Shown piece by piece: positions 36,098 through 48,399 of a stretch of DNA of 64,000 nucleotides. This DNA comes from Calycina herbarum (taxonomy: Eukaryota > Ascomycota > Leotiomycetes > Helotiales > Pezizellaceae), in contig LLEY01000074.1 of the NCBI GenBank assembly GCA_001414485.1, positions 229,736 through 293,735 of the forward strand, written 5' to 3'. Position 1 is the stretch's first letter, and every line of letters starts with the position of its first letter. The notes under the pieces are model-generated. The model was not told the origin of the DNA. It searched no databases and was given only the letters and a program-made list of their open reading frames with translations. The position numbers and the translations under genes were made by a program.

Positions 36098-37801
36098 TCA
36101 TTCTCCATCCATCCATTTATCAAACTCTTGTCCGCCATCCATGGATTCAACATGCCAACCTTCCTGGTGTCCTTTGAGAACACCCATATGCGGATCGTGA
36201 AGTGGCATTCCCTCCTGGTTGGGCTCAGCATCTGAAAACGCCATGACTGGATCGCCTAAACTGGGATCAATCAAGCCGGCGCCATAGGGTGGTGGAACGA
36301 ATTTCTGGTCCTCGAATTGTGTATCCCCAAAATATACTCCTTCCGGAGCGCGATCACCATAAGCGTTATCGTTGAAGGCACCTTGACTCGAGAGTAACGA
36401 AGGATCAATCTTTTGTTCTCCGGCGGCTGGAGCAACATGGTTCATGCCATCAAATTGTTGTTGATGATGCATCATTCCATTCATGATATCGAACTCATTT
36501 GAACCACCTGGGAGTCCGAGGAAAGAATGTACACCAGGCGCTTGGGTCTTTTTGAGAAGCACATCTTCCGCCGAACAATAATTGCCCAGGTCGTAGTGAG
36601 GATTCGGTCGTATCGTTTGTTCGTAATATTCACCTCCTGCCAAAAGGGACTGGTATTGCGGTGGTGGCTTCATTTGAGGATTACTGGTGTTGAAATGCGA
36701 TTGGTTCATGGGTCTCCCTTCAGCATAACTTGGTTCCATAGAACTCCCTCTCGAATTCGAGTACCTGTATGCAGACCCTGTCGGTGGATACATAACTGGT
36801 TGATTGCGTTGAGCAAGAGGCGAAGACTTGATCTTTTTCCGACTACGTCCCTCTTGCCAATCATAATCCTCGAGGTCCGAATCTTCATCTGGCCCTGGAG
36901 ATTTTCGCTTCCCACCCTTGGCTGCTCCGGGTTTCGAGGGCGAGAATTTGTAACCTGGATGTGCGTTTTGGTGGTTGATTCGTTCCATCCGCGCCCATTC
37001 GTTGAACTTCTCCTTGACGTGATCGGGTTCTATAGGCCAATGTTCACCACACATGGAAGAGACGACTTGATGGTTGTGATTCAGTGCTATCTCTTTCGCC
37101 CGGTGCTGGTAGCATTTTCGGTACAGCATAAAGGAGTTCATTGGTCGCTTGACTCTCCCTGGTTGTTTACCTTCGTCGACTTCTTTTCTTCTGACCTCGG
37201 CCGAGCGATTCACATATGCTTCAATATCCTCCATGGGGTTGTGCTCGAAATCTTTCGCCAGCTCGCTGAGGGGTACCACTGGTACGTTCTTCTCCGACTT
37301 GATCTTTTCCTTCTTTGGTCTTTTTGGTTTCGGCGATTTCTCAACTCTGGATCGTGATTCGGTTTTGGGTCGCAGATGTTGATTAGGTTTTTGAATGAGT
37401 CCACTCCTCGTCCGTATCATATCGTGTCCACCCATTGAAGGCGTTGGCGGTGATGTTGCGGGTGTGTTGTACTGGTCTGAATAGCCGAAGATGCCTGCAT
37501 TGTCCTAATTTCGTGTCAGTGGAAATGGTATCGCAATGGGCAATACCATGCAACTCACGTATGACATCCCATGGCCTGGTTCAAGGTACTGCTGTGTATA
37601 TTGATACCCGGACTGGGGACGAGGCGCAACACTGGGTGGTCGACTTTGAGAGGGATGAGGCGATCCATAGTTGGAATGAAGTCTTCCTCCTTCACCGTGA
37701 TCGTATTGATCTGGATAAGAGGTATTCGAGTTATGCTGAAGGAGATGATGGAGTCCGGGCATCAGCTCGCCATTATTCGATGTCGGCGGAGAAAGAGGCA
37801 T
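36098..37801 (-). CDS. HMG-box transcription factor
   Basis: Two exons (37801-37559, 37504-36098; 54-bp intron GTGAGT...AATTAG) encode 549 residues. The HMG box (about 198-267) begins VKRPMNSFMLYRKCYQHRAK and continues through VVSSMCGEHWPIEPDHVKEKF to HPGYKFSPSKP. This is a sequence-specific MATA/Ste11-type box, so a nuclear DNA-bending regulator is expected. Basic clusters flank it (PKPKRPKKEKIK at about 140; GGKRKSP and RSRKKIK after the box), suitable as nuclear signals. The N-terminus is Ser/Pro/Gln-rich and the tail is rich in Gln, Asn and Pro. The start at 37801 follows a clean leader. In fungi such factors often act in mating and fruiting, but nothing here shows the target. Confidence 0.88.
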
Positions 37802-40800
37802 CGTTCTTTTCGCCAGGCTGATCCTTTCGCGCGCGTACTCTTGTCTCGCGGGCTTGGTCTATGCTGTTGATTCTTCGCTCTCTATGAAAAATCCCAATGG
37901 GCTGCTGTGGCCTTTTTGCGAAAAAAGAGAGGAGAAGAAAGATGATATGGGGGCTTTGGTGCTATTGTAGCTGATGTTTTTGTTGCTACCAGGCTGCTCC
38001 GATCCGAAGGCCGATTTGGCGAAAGGTTAATTGGGAGGCTTCTAGCAAAAGCAAAAAGCAAAGTCCCTTCAGCGCAAGCAAAATGATCTGCGCGTCTTCT
38101 GATTGAATATCAATACAATAAATCCGACCTGCAGAATTGGGTTGATGACAGCACGTTCGGCGGGCAATGGTGAGGTTTGCCGCGTGTGATGTTGTCAGAG
38201 CTATGCGCAGATGTTGATTTTCTTGACGATGAGGAGACGTGTAGGTGAGACACGCAATAGAACGAGCACCTTGAAGGGTCAGTGAAGAAGTCGTGTATTC
38301 TTCTGGAAAGGAATTCTAGCGAACTTCTCTTTCTTCTGTGAGGGGATCGGTCATCTGAAATGATCTATTGTCAACCTTTTTGGTCTCTCACAGGAAGGAT
38401 GAATCAAGCGGAACGAACGGGTGGGGGTGATGGGTTTGTCTTTGCACCTCTTGGATCGTGCACAGCATGCAGGGTTATGTGGAAGGTGTAGGGCAGTCTG
38501 TGTGTGAAGAAAAAATCTTTTGGGACGAACCTATTGCACCTATCCGTCCTGCAGTTGAGCTGCTTATTCCTCTTCCCTGTCAAACCCAGCAATTTCTGGA
38601 ACGGCAGCAAGTAGCAGCAAGTCGCAGCTGAGCAATGGATGGTAGTAATGTTTTCCCGTGTTTCCCATACCCCTAGGAACCTGACTAGATGCGAAATGGC
38701 TCAGAGACTTCAGCAGTCTGAGTGTTGTGTTGGTGCGTGGGTTGGAGTGTATAATTTTCTTTCTTTGTCAGAGGTTGTGTCAATTCGCAGTTGGTTCCAT
38801 ACAACGAAAACCAACAAGCAAAGGCTACAAGAAGAAAAATACAGTTTGTTAGGCAGGAGGGCGATAGAGGTGATGAGTATCTTTTTTCCTTCGTCTTTGT
38901 TACGGCAACGTAACATACGAGAGGGAAGAAAGGAGATTTGTTGTGGGATAGGTCTTTATGTATTCTACATATGGGCCATTCACAAAGGAGAATTGTACGG
39001 ATTGGGTCAATTTGACGAGAGAAGCCATTCTGTTTTCAGCCAACCAGATGCTTCCGTAGCGAGATCTTGAGGCTTCCCCACGAACCCGGGGGAGAGCAGA
39101 GCAAGGCTCTCGCTCTCTCTCCTCTCTGCCGAATGCACGTTTAAGCCGCTCCTTTGAGCTGTAGCATGGGGCAAAGGCTGTGCGTGAGTTTTCTTTTGAG
39201 GATTGCCCATCCATTGTGTCTAGAGCAGAATTTAAAGCTGCTCTCCTACCTACACTCAAACTGCCACTATTCTCTCTCACTGCACACTTTCGATTTTCGC
39301 ATCTGGGGCTTGAGAGTCCACGTTGTTCGAATTATTGACGACACGATACGAGACACGGCCAGGACGGGATTCCCTTCGAGGCTACTACAAACAACACCCA
39401 CAGCCTTCCCTCCCACCTGAAGCTGCAGAGATGCAGCGTCGCCTCTCCCTACCACTGCCAGGGAACCAGACTAACCACTCTAGCTCGCGTTCCCTCCACC
39501 AGTTCACGCACACCGCACCGGTTCGCAGCAGTCATGGCGGGGGAAACCCTGTTTGAGGGGTATGGAACTGGCTGCTAGCGTGTTCGGTAGGGAAATGCAT
39601 CATCAGCCGACCGAAGCAGGGACAGAACAGGAACTTGGAATGCCACCGCCACCGATTTCGGACAAATCAGATGTGGACTGGCGGTGGTGGGTGTGGGTTG
39701 ATGGGCTTTTCCGCGCTGGAATGTAGCCTTTTCCCTTTCCGGACGTTGGGGCTCTGGGAGCGCGCTTATCCCCGCTTAGATGGGTCGTTTATTTTTCGCA
39801 AGCAGCATTGCAACTTTTGGGGTTAGTGCTGTGGGATGCGATCGGAAGACTCCGGGGTCACTCTGAGAGATCGGTTTCTCGTCTTGGTCGGTATTTTTGG
39901 GCATATGGTGTGGATGTGGATGGGTTCAAGGTGTTGGGGTTTGGAGTGAGTGAGTGAGTGGGCATGGCATGGCATGAACCGAGACTACGGGTTCTTGCAG
40001 CAAACTCCTGCATGTACCCGTTAGTGGCTGCATGGGCGTGTCCCGTACCTGTTGGTCTCACTTCCCTGGGAGGGTAGCCTGGCCTGGCAGCCTCTTGGTA
40101 GGGTTGGTAGGGACCTGTTTGGACGACGAACACCCCTCCGTGGGTTGGTTTGTTTCACGGTGATACAGGGGTGGCGTTTTGAAGAGTTGGATATTCGCCA
40201 TGTTTTCCTCTTGTGGAGATCCTTGGATCTGAGGCTTTTCGGAGGAAACTTCCGTGTTGATGTTGAGAGATTCATTGATTCTCTCAAGTAGAGTCATGTG
40301 GTAGGCAGGATGGAGTTGGGGTCGGATCCGGATCGATTAAGTGTATTTTTCTTTGTGAAGAGAAGGAGGTTATTGCCACTAGTGTGGTCTTCCTATTTCT
40401 ATTCGTTGGATTTTCCAGAAGTTTGGCGGTGTTCTTGCCATGGAGGGGAAGAAGTCTCGTCCTTCTCCACTTGAAGTTCGACAAATCAGGTCTGTCACTG
40501 GCTCAACTTGGGCCTCGTGGTTGTCAACTTATCAAGCTTTATTTGGCTCGGTCATGCGATCTTGCATGACTTTCCCGGCAGGGCTCGCTGGGTAGGTATC
40601 TAGGTGTGTTGGGCGATTTTCGTTTCTTGCCTTCTGTCTTCTTCCTTCGCTTGCAATTAGTTGAATTTTGTCATTCTCATTGGCTTCTCATCTGCTTATC
40701 TAGCTGTTTCTTGCTTGGGCCTCGAGGTGATCTTGTGAAATTTCTTGGCTTCTAGGACATCTGTACAGCTGTCTACGGAGTACAGGGCGAGAAAGACCTT

Positions 40801-41691
40801 TCCAAACTAACATTCTCAGAGCTAGTGCCCAAGAATGATCTAATGACGTGCTTATCAGCGGTATAAGAGATCGAATTTATTGATGTTGCAATGTGGCACT
40901 GATCGAGCACTCCACACTTGGTAACGGTGAAGAGTTCGAGCTGGTTTCCATTGGATGGATATGTTGGGCATGAAGTGCGGTGCGAGGAGGTGATTATGGG
41001 CTTCGCTTGTGGCTTGCGAAAGAATTGTTGGAACGCAGATACTATAGGGGTGGGACCTTGAGATCTTGTTGTGCTGTTGCTGTTGGGTTGGGCGTTGGCA
41101 TGTTGGCAGTTCGGTTCTCCGCACCAGCGGAGAAAGGGGGAATTGGTGTTGAGTGGCACAGACTTGGGAATGACATCAAGGGCTCAAAACTTCTAGTTTG
41201 CAAATACATTGAAGTGGAAACTGAAAATCTGTATCCAAGAAAGAGTCAAGTGATTTGGTGCTTGCATCTACTGGTAGTTATTTTTCGACTCGCGAGCAGT
41301 ACGCGAAACAAAAGTTCGTTGTACTTCTTGCAGCAATGGCTTGATCGAATTTTCAATTTCTCAATGTTTTAAGGACTAACTTCCTCCGTGGCGTTCTCTT
41401 GGTTTTACTTAATTCATTTAACGTGTTTGTGAAATCTTCGAGAATCCGGCGATGTCAAATCTTTCTACATCAGATATAATATCTTGTGCAAAGTCAAGTT
41501 GATTACGAATAGAGTGCGAAGTAAAGAATGTCCCTGCATGTAGTATTCATTTCAGTTGGAAATGGAAACTCAGAACCGTTCAATCGTAGTGGACCGACGT
41601 TGAGATTCAATTGCTTGGAAACCGGGTGTGCCCCATCTCCTGATGGACAGTAAAAGTACCAGTAGATACTTCAAGTTTGTACCTGCTCGCT

Positions 41692-41813
41692 GTTCCAGCT
41701 TTCTAGGGCAACGTGACCAAATTGTCCCAAACATTTCGAACAACTTGAAATTAACCCAGATAGTTGGAATAATCAACTTCTGGGTACTTTAGATTATTCT
41801 AGAAAGTTGGAAC
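41692..41813. mobile_element. 122-bp MITE-like element
   Basis: The ends are inverted repeats: GTTCCAGCTTTCTAG (41692-41706) and CTAGAAAGTTGGAAC (41799-41813), 14 of 15 positions pairing. Inside, AACCCAGA and TCTGGGT form a second hairpin around TAGTTGGAATAATCAAC. End sequences match the AT-rich relic near 10.1-10.7 kb and the fragment near 26.1 kb. Confidence 0.65.
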
Positions 41814-42393
41814 AATGAGAATTATCAACTGCCGATATTATTGTCCATCATGAACCAATATGGACGCTTGGCTCTTAACTCATTCAAGTAAGATACGCGT
41901 TACCCTTGTACCATCTTCACTCTTCACTCCGTCTCTCATGTCAAGAAGTAAGCAAGATCGGGAGATCGGGATTACCGAAAACCCTTATTTATCCCCATCT
42001 TCTATTCCATCATAAAAAATTATTTCTCGTTCAAAAATAGTCAAATAGAATCGAAAAGTAACCGTCGCAATTCTAACTCAAATTTGTCCAGTCAAGTCGA
42101 CAAACCCCCTTTTGGACTATATCAAATAGCCTAAATGTGTACCATAGCACCGCATCGTTTCCGAACTCCCCGGCTGGGGTAGTGGCACAACATTAACAAC
42201 CCCGCTTCAATATTTCATGTAGGTGAGAGGGGAACAACCATGAGCGTTGCGTGATTGGTTAATGAACCTGGAAATTGCGGGTGAGGTATGAATTTGGGGG
42301 GTCGTATTATTCGGTGCCAACGAAATGCATGTGAAATTTAGTTGAGGATGTAACGGGATTTTCTTGTTTGCTTGGGGTTAGGCTTAACGGATC

Positions 42394-42403
42394 GTATATA
42401 TTT
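42394..42403 (+). promoter_or_regulatory. TATA-like element of the FAD oxidase gene
   Basis: GTATATATTT lies about 100 bases before the ATG at 42500 and is followed by a T-rich leader. Position and sequence fit a TATA box; there is no further support. Confidence 0.35.
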
Positions 42404-42499
42404 CCTGTTTCCCCGAGTTTTTTGTTGTCTTGTACTCGTTTTGTTGCTCTTTTATTTAAATGGTTGGCAACTTTGCGGTTGTTCGTGTATTTTTTCAAG

Positions 42500-44230
42500 A
42501 TGCATTCTTTTATACCGGCACTTCCGGTAATTGCTTGCTTGTTTATTCAAGTCTCACAATCAGCATTGGTCAATACCGCCTATAATTCCACCGGGAATTC
42601 CACCGGAATATGCGTATGTATCCTCCCCCCTCAACAAAAGTCATGTGGAAGCTAACGCCATGAATAGTGCGCAAAATTATCTCTAGCATTGGGAAGATCT
42701 AAAGTCGCATATCCCAATTCAACGAGCTACGAACACTCAGCAACGACCTATTATGCCCAACAAGCAGGTGAATTAGCACCATACTGCTACGTCTTGCCGG
42801 AATGTAGTCAAGATGTTTCGAAGATCGTGAAAACTCTCGCTCGTCTAAATGCTGGGGATGATATTTGTCCATTTGCAGTTCGAAGTGGAGGACATCATAC
42901 AGTGGTTGGAATTGCAAATATCCACACTGGTGTGACAATTGATCTTGGGAATATGAATAAGACCGTTGTTAGTGAGGATAAGAGTATTGCAAGTGTTGAT
43001 TCTGGAGCAAGGTGGCATTCGGTTTATCCTGTAGTTGTGGCTGAAGGTTTGGGTGTTTTGGGTGGGAGGATCAGTGATCTTGGGGTTGGAGGATGGACGA
43101 CGGGAGGTAAGGAAAACTTTTCATTAGGTTGAAGTTATGAAATACTTATCCTTGAATAGGTGGGATTTCCTACTTCGGAGCACTATACGGATTCGGTTGC
43201 GACATGGTCAAAAATTTCGAAGTCGTCCTCGCAAGTGGTGAAATCGTCAACGCCAACTCGGAAGAAAACTCCGATCTCTTCTTTGCACTCAAGGGAGGAT
43301 CCAACAATTTCGGAATCGTAACTCGCTTCGATCTCAAGACTTTTCCTTTGGGTGATTACTGGGGAGGAAATAATATCTATTTAGGGGCTGAAGTCCCGGC
43401 TTTACTCGATGCATTCTCCTCTTTCATGCTCAATCCGGATTTCGATAATAAGGGTTCGCTTATTTTTACTCCTTTGTACCTTGGTGGTTTTGGGCAGTTG
43501 GCTACCGCGATTATGGCTTGGACGGAACCGATTGTTAACCCACCTGTGTTTGTGAATTTCACTACGACGATTCCTAACATTCAATCAAATACACGAATTG
43601 CGAATTTGACGTATTTTGCTGATACGTTGGGCGCTCTGAATCCCAATAATCTCCGGTACGTGTTTCTCTCATCATAGAAACATACAGTCAAAGTTCTCAA
43701 TATTCCGGAAGTTGAGAAATAAAGTCAACAACAAGCTAATTCTATGCAGACAAACAACAATAACCGCAACCGTAAAACCCAACCCCGCCCTCCTTCAAAA
43801 GATATACGCTCTCTATACAGCAACCACCCCCCTGATTTCTACAGCCTCAGACCTAATCTATTCCTTCACATTCCAAGCTCTTCCTCTCGGTCTCACCCAT
43901 ACAAATCCTCTCAACGGCCCCAACACCCTAGGCCTGTCCTCCTTGGAAATTCCCTTGGTTCTTCTAACACTTACGACACAATATTCAACCCCAGAATCCG
44001 ATGCCATCGTTGGAACGACCACTAGGGATTTGTTTAAGGATATTGAGAGCTTGGCAAAAGAAACGGACGATTTTGTGGAATGGAAGTTTTTGAATTATGC
44101 GGATGTGACACAGGAGGTGATTGGGGGTTATGGGGAGGAGAATGTAGCTAAGCTGAGGGAAGTGAGCAAGAGGGTTGATCCTGAGGGATTTTTTCAGACG
44201 ACGCAGCCTGGTGGTTTCAAGGTCTTTTAG
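42500..44230 (+). CDS. secreted berberine-bridge-type FAD-linked oxidase
   Basis: Four exons (42500-42613, 42668-43106, 43160-43655, 43750-44230) encode 509 residues. A signal peptide is clear ([19 protein letters not shown], about residues 3-21). The PCMH FAD fold follows: [14 protein letters not shown] at about 106-119, whose first His (about 114) is the expected covalent flavin site, then [17 protein letters not shown], and [16 protein letters not shown] with [17 protein letters not shown]. The C-terminal berberine-bridge segment ends [17 protein letters not shown]. Such enzymes oxidise alcohols, carbohydrates or secondary metabolites with O2 outside the cell. All three introns restore conserved phrases. 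Next gene downstream (GCV1) is unrelated, so there is no cluster support for a metabolite pathway. Confidence 0.92.
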
Positions 44231-45159
44231 ACTTGGGGATGAGTGGAAGTTGGGTTGGCTAAAGGAGGGACTTCTTTGGTGGTACATATGTAGAAGTTTG
44301 GAAGGTATATAGATGAATTGGTATATATTAATTGATTAGGCGCTCTTTCCAATTAGTTATACCTTACCTTACCATAACATACGCTTTTCTCGAAGTAAAA
44401 CTTGTGACGAAGGGGTAACAGTCTTTAATACGTAAGTCTGAAGACCCATAATTCAGCCACAGAAACAGAGTGAATCAGTCCCCAGAAATATACAAGAAAC
44501 AGGGGATCTCTCACAAGCCAACCCTTCTAGTTCACTCACAAAATGCATCTTCTGACAAGAAATATAGTAAAGTAAGAAAATCATTCTTCAAACTCCATAG
44601 TTGCCTCTGGATACTACCTATGCAAGAAAATTTCGGGGTTTTATTTCCTTTCTCTTAAACCCCTTTCTCACGGATGCGGGTGTTGGTGTATTATATATAT
44701 TTTTTGAGAGTTCTCCCTTTTCAGGTGACAAGGGAATATATTTCTATTGAGTCTGAAACTGTGAAGTTAGATCCAAATTTTTGATTGAGATGAGCGACAT
44801 GAATTTCTCGCCTGGTAAAAGCATTATCAAATGCTCTAGTCTTGACATATCAACCTCATGAAATTATTCTCTAGTAAATAAAAAGAGGTTGATTTCCATC
44901 TTTCGAAATCACGATACAAAAAAGTTGGTATGAGCCAAACCCCCCCCCATTCCTCCCCCATCTTGTCAAGAATAAATAGCAAGCGCCATGTACTTTATTG
45001 CCTGACTTTGATCTCAGTAGCAAGAGCTCTGGCAATTTCCCGAGGTGGTCCGGTCTCGGTCCGATGTTGTAACCCCCCACTCTCCGAACTCTTGGGAGCT
45101 TCAACAGAGCCAAACCTTCAAAAGCAAAACACAACCAAACCCCAACCAATTGATTCACA
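44231..45159. other. intergenic stretch
   Basis: It contains the 3' region of the FAD oxidase and the promoter of GCV1. The minus-strand frame 44871-45446 overlaps the GCV1 leader and start and is rejected. Nothing else is seen. Confidence 0.45.
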
Positions 45160-46560
45160 ATGAAGCGCCTCCGAGCTGTCCAAAGCTTCAGCGAAGCAAT
45201 CGCGATTCGCAACACTCTTCCACGCCACTCCCGTCTCCTCTCAACAGCAATCCTCCCTCGAACCTCCACCCCGCAATGCACACCGCAACCAACTCTCTCA
45301 ACTAGATTCCCAGCCCGAACTACGAACATAACTCGAAGAGATGCCTCCACAACCTCTTCAGCCCCCGAGACTCTGCAGAAGACCCCTCTGTACGATCTCC
45401 ACGTCGCGAATGGCGGAAAGATGGTCCCATTTGGAGGTTTCCACATGCCCGTCCAATATGATTCTCTAAGCGTCAGCGCTTCCCATCATTTCACACGTTC
45501 CCACGCTTCTCTCTTCGATGTTTCGCACATGGTACAGCATCATTTCTCCGGTGCTGATGCGCAGAAATTCTTGGAAAGGATAACACCCGCTGGTTTGGAG
45601 GAATTGGGGGTTCACAGAAGTACTTTGAGTACCTTACTTTGGCCAGGCACAGGAGGAATTGTGGACGATACAATCGTTACAAGACTGGGTCCCGAAACCT
45701 TCTATGTGGTTACCAACGCTGGATGCCGGGAGAAGGATTTGAAATATCTTGCAGAACAATTGGGGGAATTTAAAAAAGCTGGGAATACGAGTGTTGAATG
45801 GGAAGTCATGGATGGAAGTGGATTGATTGCTCTCCAAGGCCCGTTGAGCGAAGAAATCCTAAACAGCGTCCTCGCTGCACCCGAAGAAACGAACCTCAAA
45901 GAACTATTTTTCGGCGAATCAAAATTCGTCCAAGTCAAGCTTCTCAATGGAGAGCTTTCCCATCCACTTCTAGTCTCTCGAGGGGGCTACACAGGCGAAG
46001 ACGGCTTCGAAATCTCCATCTCCCCGAAACAAACTGTCGCCGTCACAGAAACTCTCCTCCAAACCGCCACCCCCGAGAAACTCCAACTCGCAGGTCTAGG
46101 AGCAAGAGATAGTCTCCGTCTCGAAGCAGGAATGTGCCTTTACGGTCACGATCTCGACGACACCACCACCCCCGTCGAAGCAGCGTTAAGTTGGACAATC
46201 GGAAAATCTCGAAAATCACAAACTCCCCCCACTTTCCACGGCGCCGAAACCATCCTTTCGCAATTGACACCGAAGAGTAAGGGCGGGAAGGGAGTAGAGC
46301 GTCGTAGGATTGGATTGATAGTTCAAGGTGCACCTGCTAGAGAAGGTGTGGAAATTGTTAATGCTGAGGGGGAGAAGATTGGAAATATTACTAGTGGATG
46401 TCCTTCTCCTACTTTGGGGAAGAATGTTGCTATGGGGTATATCAAGGATGGATTCCATAAGTCCGGGACGGAGGTGGATGTTGTTGTTAGAGGCAAGAAG
46501 AGGAAGGCTGTGGTTAGCAAGATGCCATTTGTAGCGAGCAAATATTGGAAGAGAGCTTGA
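45160..46560 (+). CDS. GCV1: aminomethyltransferase, glycine cleavage system T protein
   Basis: A single uninterrupted exon of 466 residues. The T protein transfers the methylene group from aminomethylated H protein to tetrahydrofolate and releases ammonia, in the mitochondrial matrix. Seen: an N-terminal targeting region (1-60) rich in Arg, Ser and Leu with almost no acidic residues; the conserved start TPLYDLHVANGGKMVPFGG; FDVSHMVQHHFSGADA; GGIVDDTIVTRLG and YVVTNAGCREKDL; ALQGPLSE; SRGGYTGEDGFEIS; GLGARDSLRLEAGMCLYGHD; and IGNITSGCPSPTLGKNVAMGY near the end. Length and motif order are normal. The start is the first ATG, directly before the targeting peptide. Confidence 0.97.
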   Translation: MKRLRAVQSFSEAIAIRNTLPRHSRLLSTAILPRTSTPQCTPQPTLSTRFPARTTNITRRDASTTSSAPETLQKTPLYDLHVANGGKMVPFGGFHMPVQYDSLSVSASHHFTRSHASLFDVSHMVQHHFSGADAQKFLERITPAGLEELGVHRSTLSTLLWPGTGGIVDDTIVTRLGPETFYVVTNAGCREKDLKYLAEQLGEFKKAGNTSVEWEVMDGSGLIALQGPLSEEILNSVLAAPEETNLKELFFGESKFVQVKLLNGELSHPLLVSRGGYTGEDGFEISISPKQTVAVTETLLQTATPEKLQLAGLGARDSLRLEAGMCLYGHDLDDTTTPVEAALSWTIGKSRKSQTPPTFHGAETILSQLTPKSKGGKGVERRRIGLIVQGAPAREGVEIVNAEGEKIGNITSGCPSPTLGKNVAMGYIKDGFHKSGTEVDVVVRGKKRKAVVSKMPFVASKYWKRA

Positions 46561-47248
46561 TTCTAGATCATATTGATGGATGGATAATTTGGGGGTGGTT
46601 TGGGAGCGTGTCGTTTTTCAACAAACATAGACTTCAGGAAAAAGGCGTTGGGGAGCATTTCGAGATTCTTTTAGGGATCGAAATATAATATTTTGATGTC
46701 GTTCAAGGGGCATTTTGATAATATTGGACATTAGTTGAAAAACAAAGTACAAGTCAGAGCATTCCATTAAGGTAAGAGCGAGTATTGTACGGGGGGCGAC
46801 CTCCAGACAGGAACCAAGGCAATCCTCAAGCTACCTCGTCCTAAACTTCGAGTGCCCTGATGGCGCTCAGCCTCGCATTCAACTTTTCCTCTTATTTCTT
46901 GATTTCTTCCGCCTCAACTTGATTGAAGCAATTATCAAAAATCCCCGAAATCCCTACACGATCATACCACCTTAATAGTCCAATCAAACCACCAGTGAGT
47001 GTACTATTGAAGCCCTAAACACGATCTGAAAAGACCTCATTTCAACCAACTCCTTTAATGTTCAAGGACGTAGAATGTTTTGAATTGCATAAGAAAACAA
47101 GATCATCGTGAGATCCTACAAATCCCATACCAAATGAACCGTAGATTATCCGAACCTCGGCCCAGCAATCAAAGGAAATCATTTCAAAAACCTCCAAATG
47201 CAATAACCACAAACCGGGCGCCCAATCTGCTCTCAAACTCTTTTTACC
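46561..47248. other. intergenic stretch
   Basis: 3' region of GCV1 and promoter of the HIT gene. No additional gene or repeat is supported. Confidence 0.45.
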
Positions 47249-47851
47249 ATGCCATCCGAATCATGCCCCTTCTGCAACATATGCCACCACTACCCACCAT
47301 CCCCCTCCCCTCCCTCCTCAAACTCGAATGTCTCCCCTACCGCCCACGTAGTCCTCTCAACCCCCCTCTGCATGGCATTCCTCGATATAATGCCTCTTGC
47401 CCCTGGCCACCTTTTAGTAACCACAAGGAAACACCATGAGAAAATAAGTAATGTTTCGGAGGAGGAAGCTGCGGAATTGGGGGTTTGGTTGGGGAGGTTG
47501 AGTAGAGTTTTGGCCAGGACTACGGGCGTGGGGGATTGGAATATTGTGCAGAATAATGTGAGTTTGCTATAGAGAAGAAGAAAAAAAACGGGGGGGGGGA
47601 AGAACAGAGGGAAGAGGGGATAAGGGCTAATTGAAAACCAGGGAGCAGCAGCAGCACAAGTCGTCCCTCACGTTCATTTCCATATTATTCCTCGGCCGGG
47701 CTTAACGCCCGAACTACGGAATCGATCGTTTACGATGTTTGGACGGGGACAGAGGAGTGAGCTTGACGATGAGGAGGCTGCGGAGTTGGCTGGGAGATTG
47801 AGGGAGGAGGTTAAGAGAGAGATTGAGAGGGTTGGAAGGGAGAAGTTGTAA
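47249..47851 (+). CDS. HIT-family nucleotide hydrolase or transferase
   Basis: Two exons (47249-47557, 47642-47851; 84-bp intron GTGAGT...ACCAG) encode 172 residues. The catalytic histidine triad HVHFH (His at about 112, 114 and 116) sits in VVPHVHFHIIPRPG, coded wholly by exon 2. Earlier motifs are CPFCNIC (a probable zinc pair), AFLDIMPLAPGHLLVTTRKH and DWNIVQNN, all standard for Hint/Fhit-like enzymes that cleave dinucleoside polyphosphates or nucleoside phosphoramidates. The tail is charged and helical (DDEEAAELAGRLREEVKREI). The intron donor lies inside the conserved NN|GAAA turn; without splicing the triad is lost. Confidence 0.93.
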
Positions 47852-48399
47852 TTAACGGGTTGTGTATTTATGGATAAGGATAAGGATGTGTATATGGAGG
47901 GCTTATTAGAGCTTTGATTTTGATTTTGGGCTTCTGGGAAATATGGAAGAAATAGATAAGAAGAAGAATGCATTAGAAGGCGTTGGTGTTAAGATAGGGA
48001 GGTTTGGGGGTTTTGAGGGAAGAGGGAGAATAATCCCCACGGAGTTTGGAGCACTTTGTTGGAAATTGTAATTGGACTAGAGTCTAAACCGTACCCTGGT
48101 GGATTGTTTAGATTGCTTGTATAGTAATGTCAGAATCTAAACGTAGGGCTACCAGTCTCTTGACCTACGGCTTAGGTAAAACGCAGTTCGCTGAGTACAT
48201 AGCCAAGTCGGCACAACTGTTGCCTTGATTGTATCAATGGCTGGAATTCGCTGGGGTATATACAAGCCAAAAATCTGGCATGCCGCTAAAGTGTGCCCAA
48301 TGAATTGAGAGGCAAATAGCCTTGGATCATGTTCTAGACTCCACTGTGGTGTGAAGTGTGGAAACAGCAGACAGTTTTGTAGTTTCCTGATTAATAACA
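47852..48399. other. convergent intergenic stretch
   Basis: It lies between the 3' ends of the HIT gene (plus) and TRM11 (minus). No gene is supported; the minus-strand frame 48149-48403 overlaps the TRM11 stop and looks random. Confidence 0.45.

Larger units (their letters stand above)
37802..42499. other. 4.7-kb gene-free region upstream of the HMG-box gene
   Basis: No protein-coding gene is supported. Frames such as 38639-39070, 40773-41159 and 40980-41372 overlap others on the opposite strand and lack domain character. It contains the 122-bp mobile-element relic at 41692-41813 and, at the right, the promoter of the FAD oxidase. The unusual length next to a developmental-type regulator suggests a long promoter or leader, or an unrecognised non-coding RNA. 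Confidence 0.4.

Noticed and set aside
36527..37357. 276-residue plus-strand frame
   Set aside because: Antisense shadow of the HMG-box gene.
44871..45446. 191-residue minus-strand frame
   Set aside because: Antisense to the GCV1 leader and mitochondrial targeting region.
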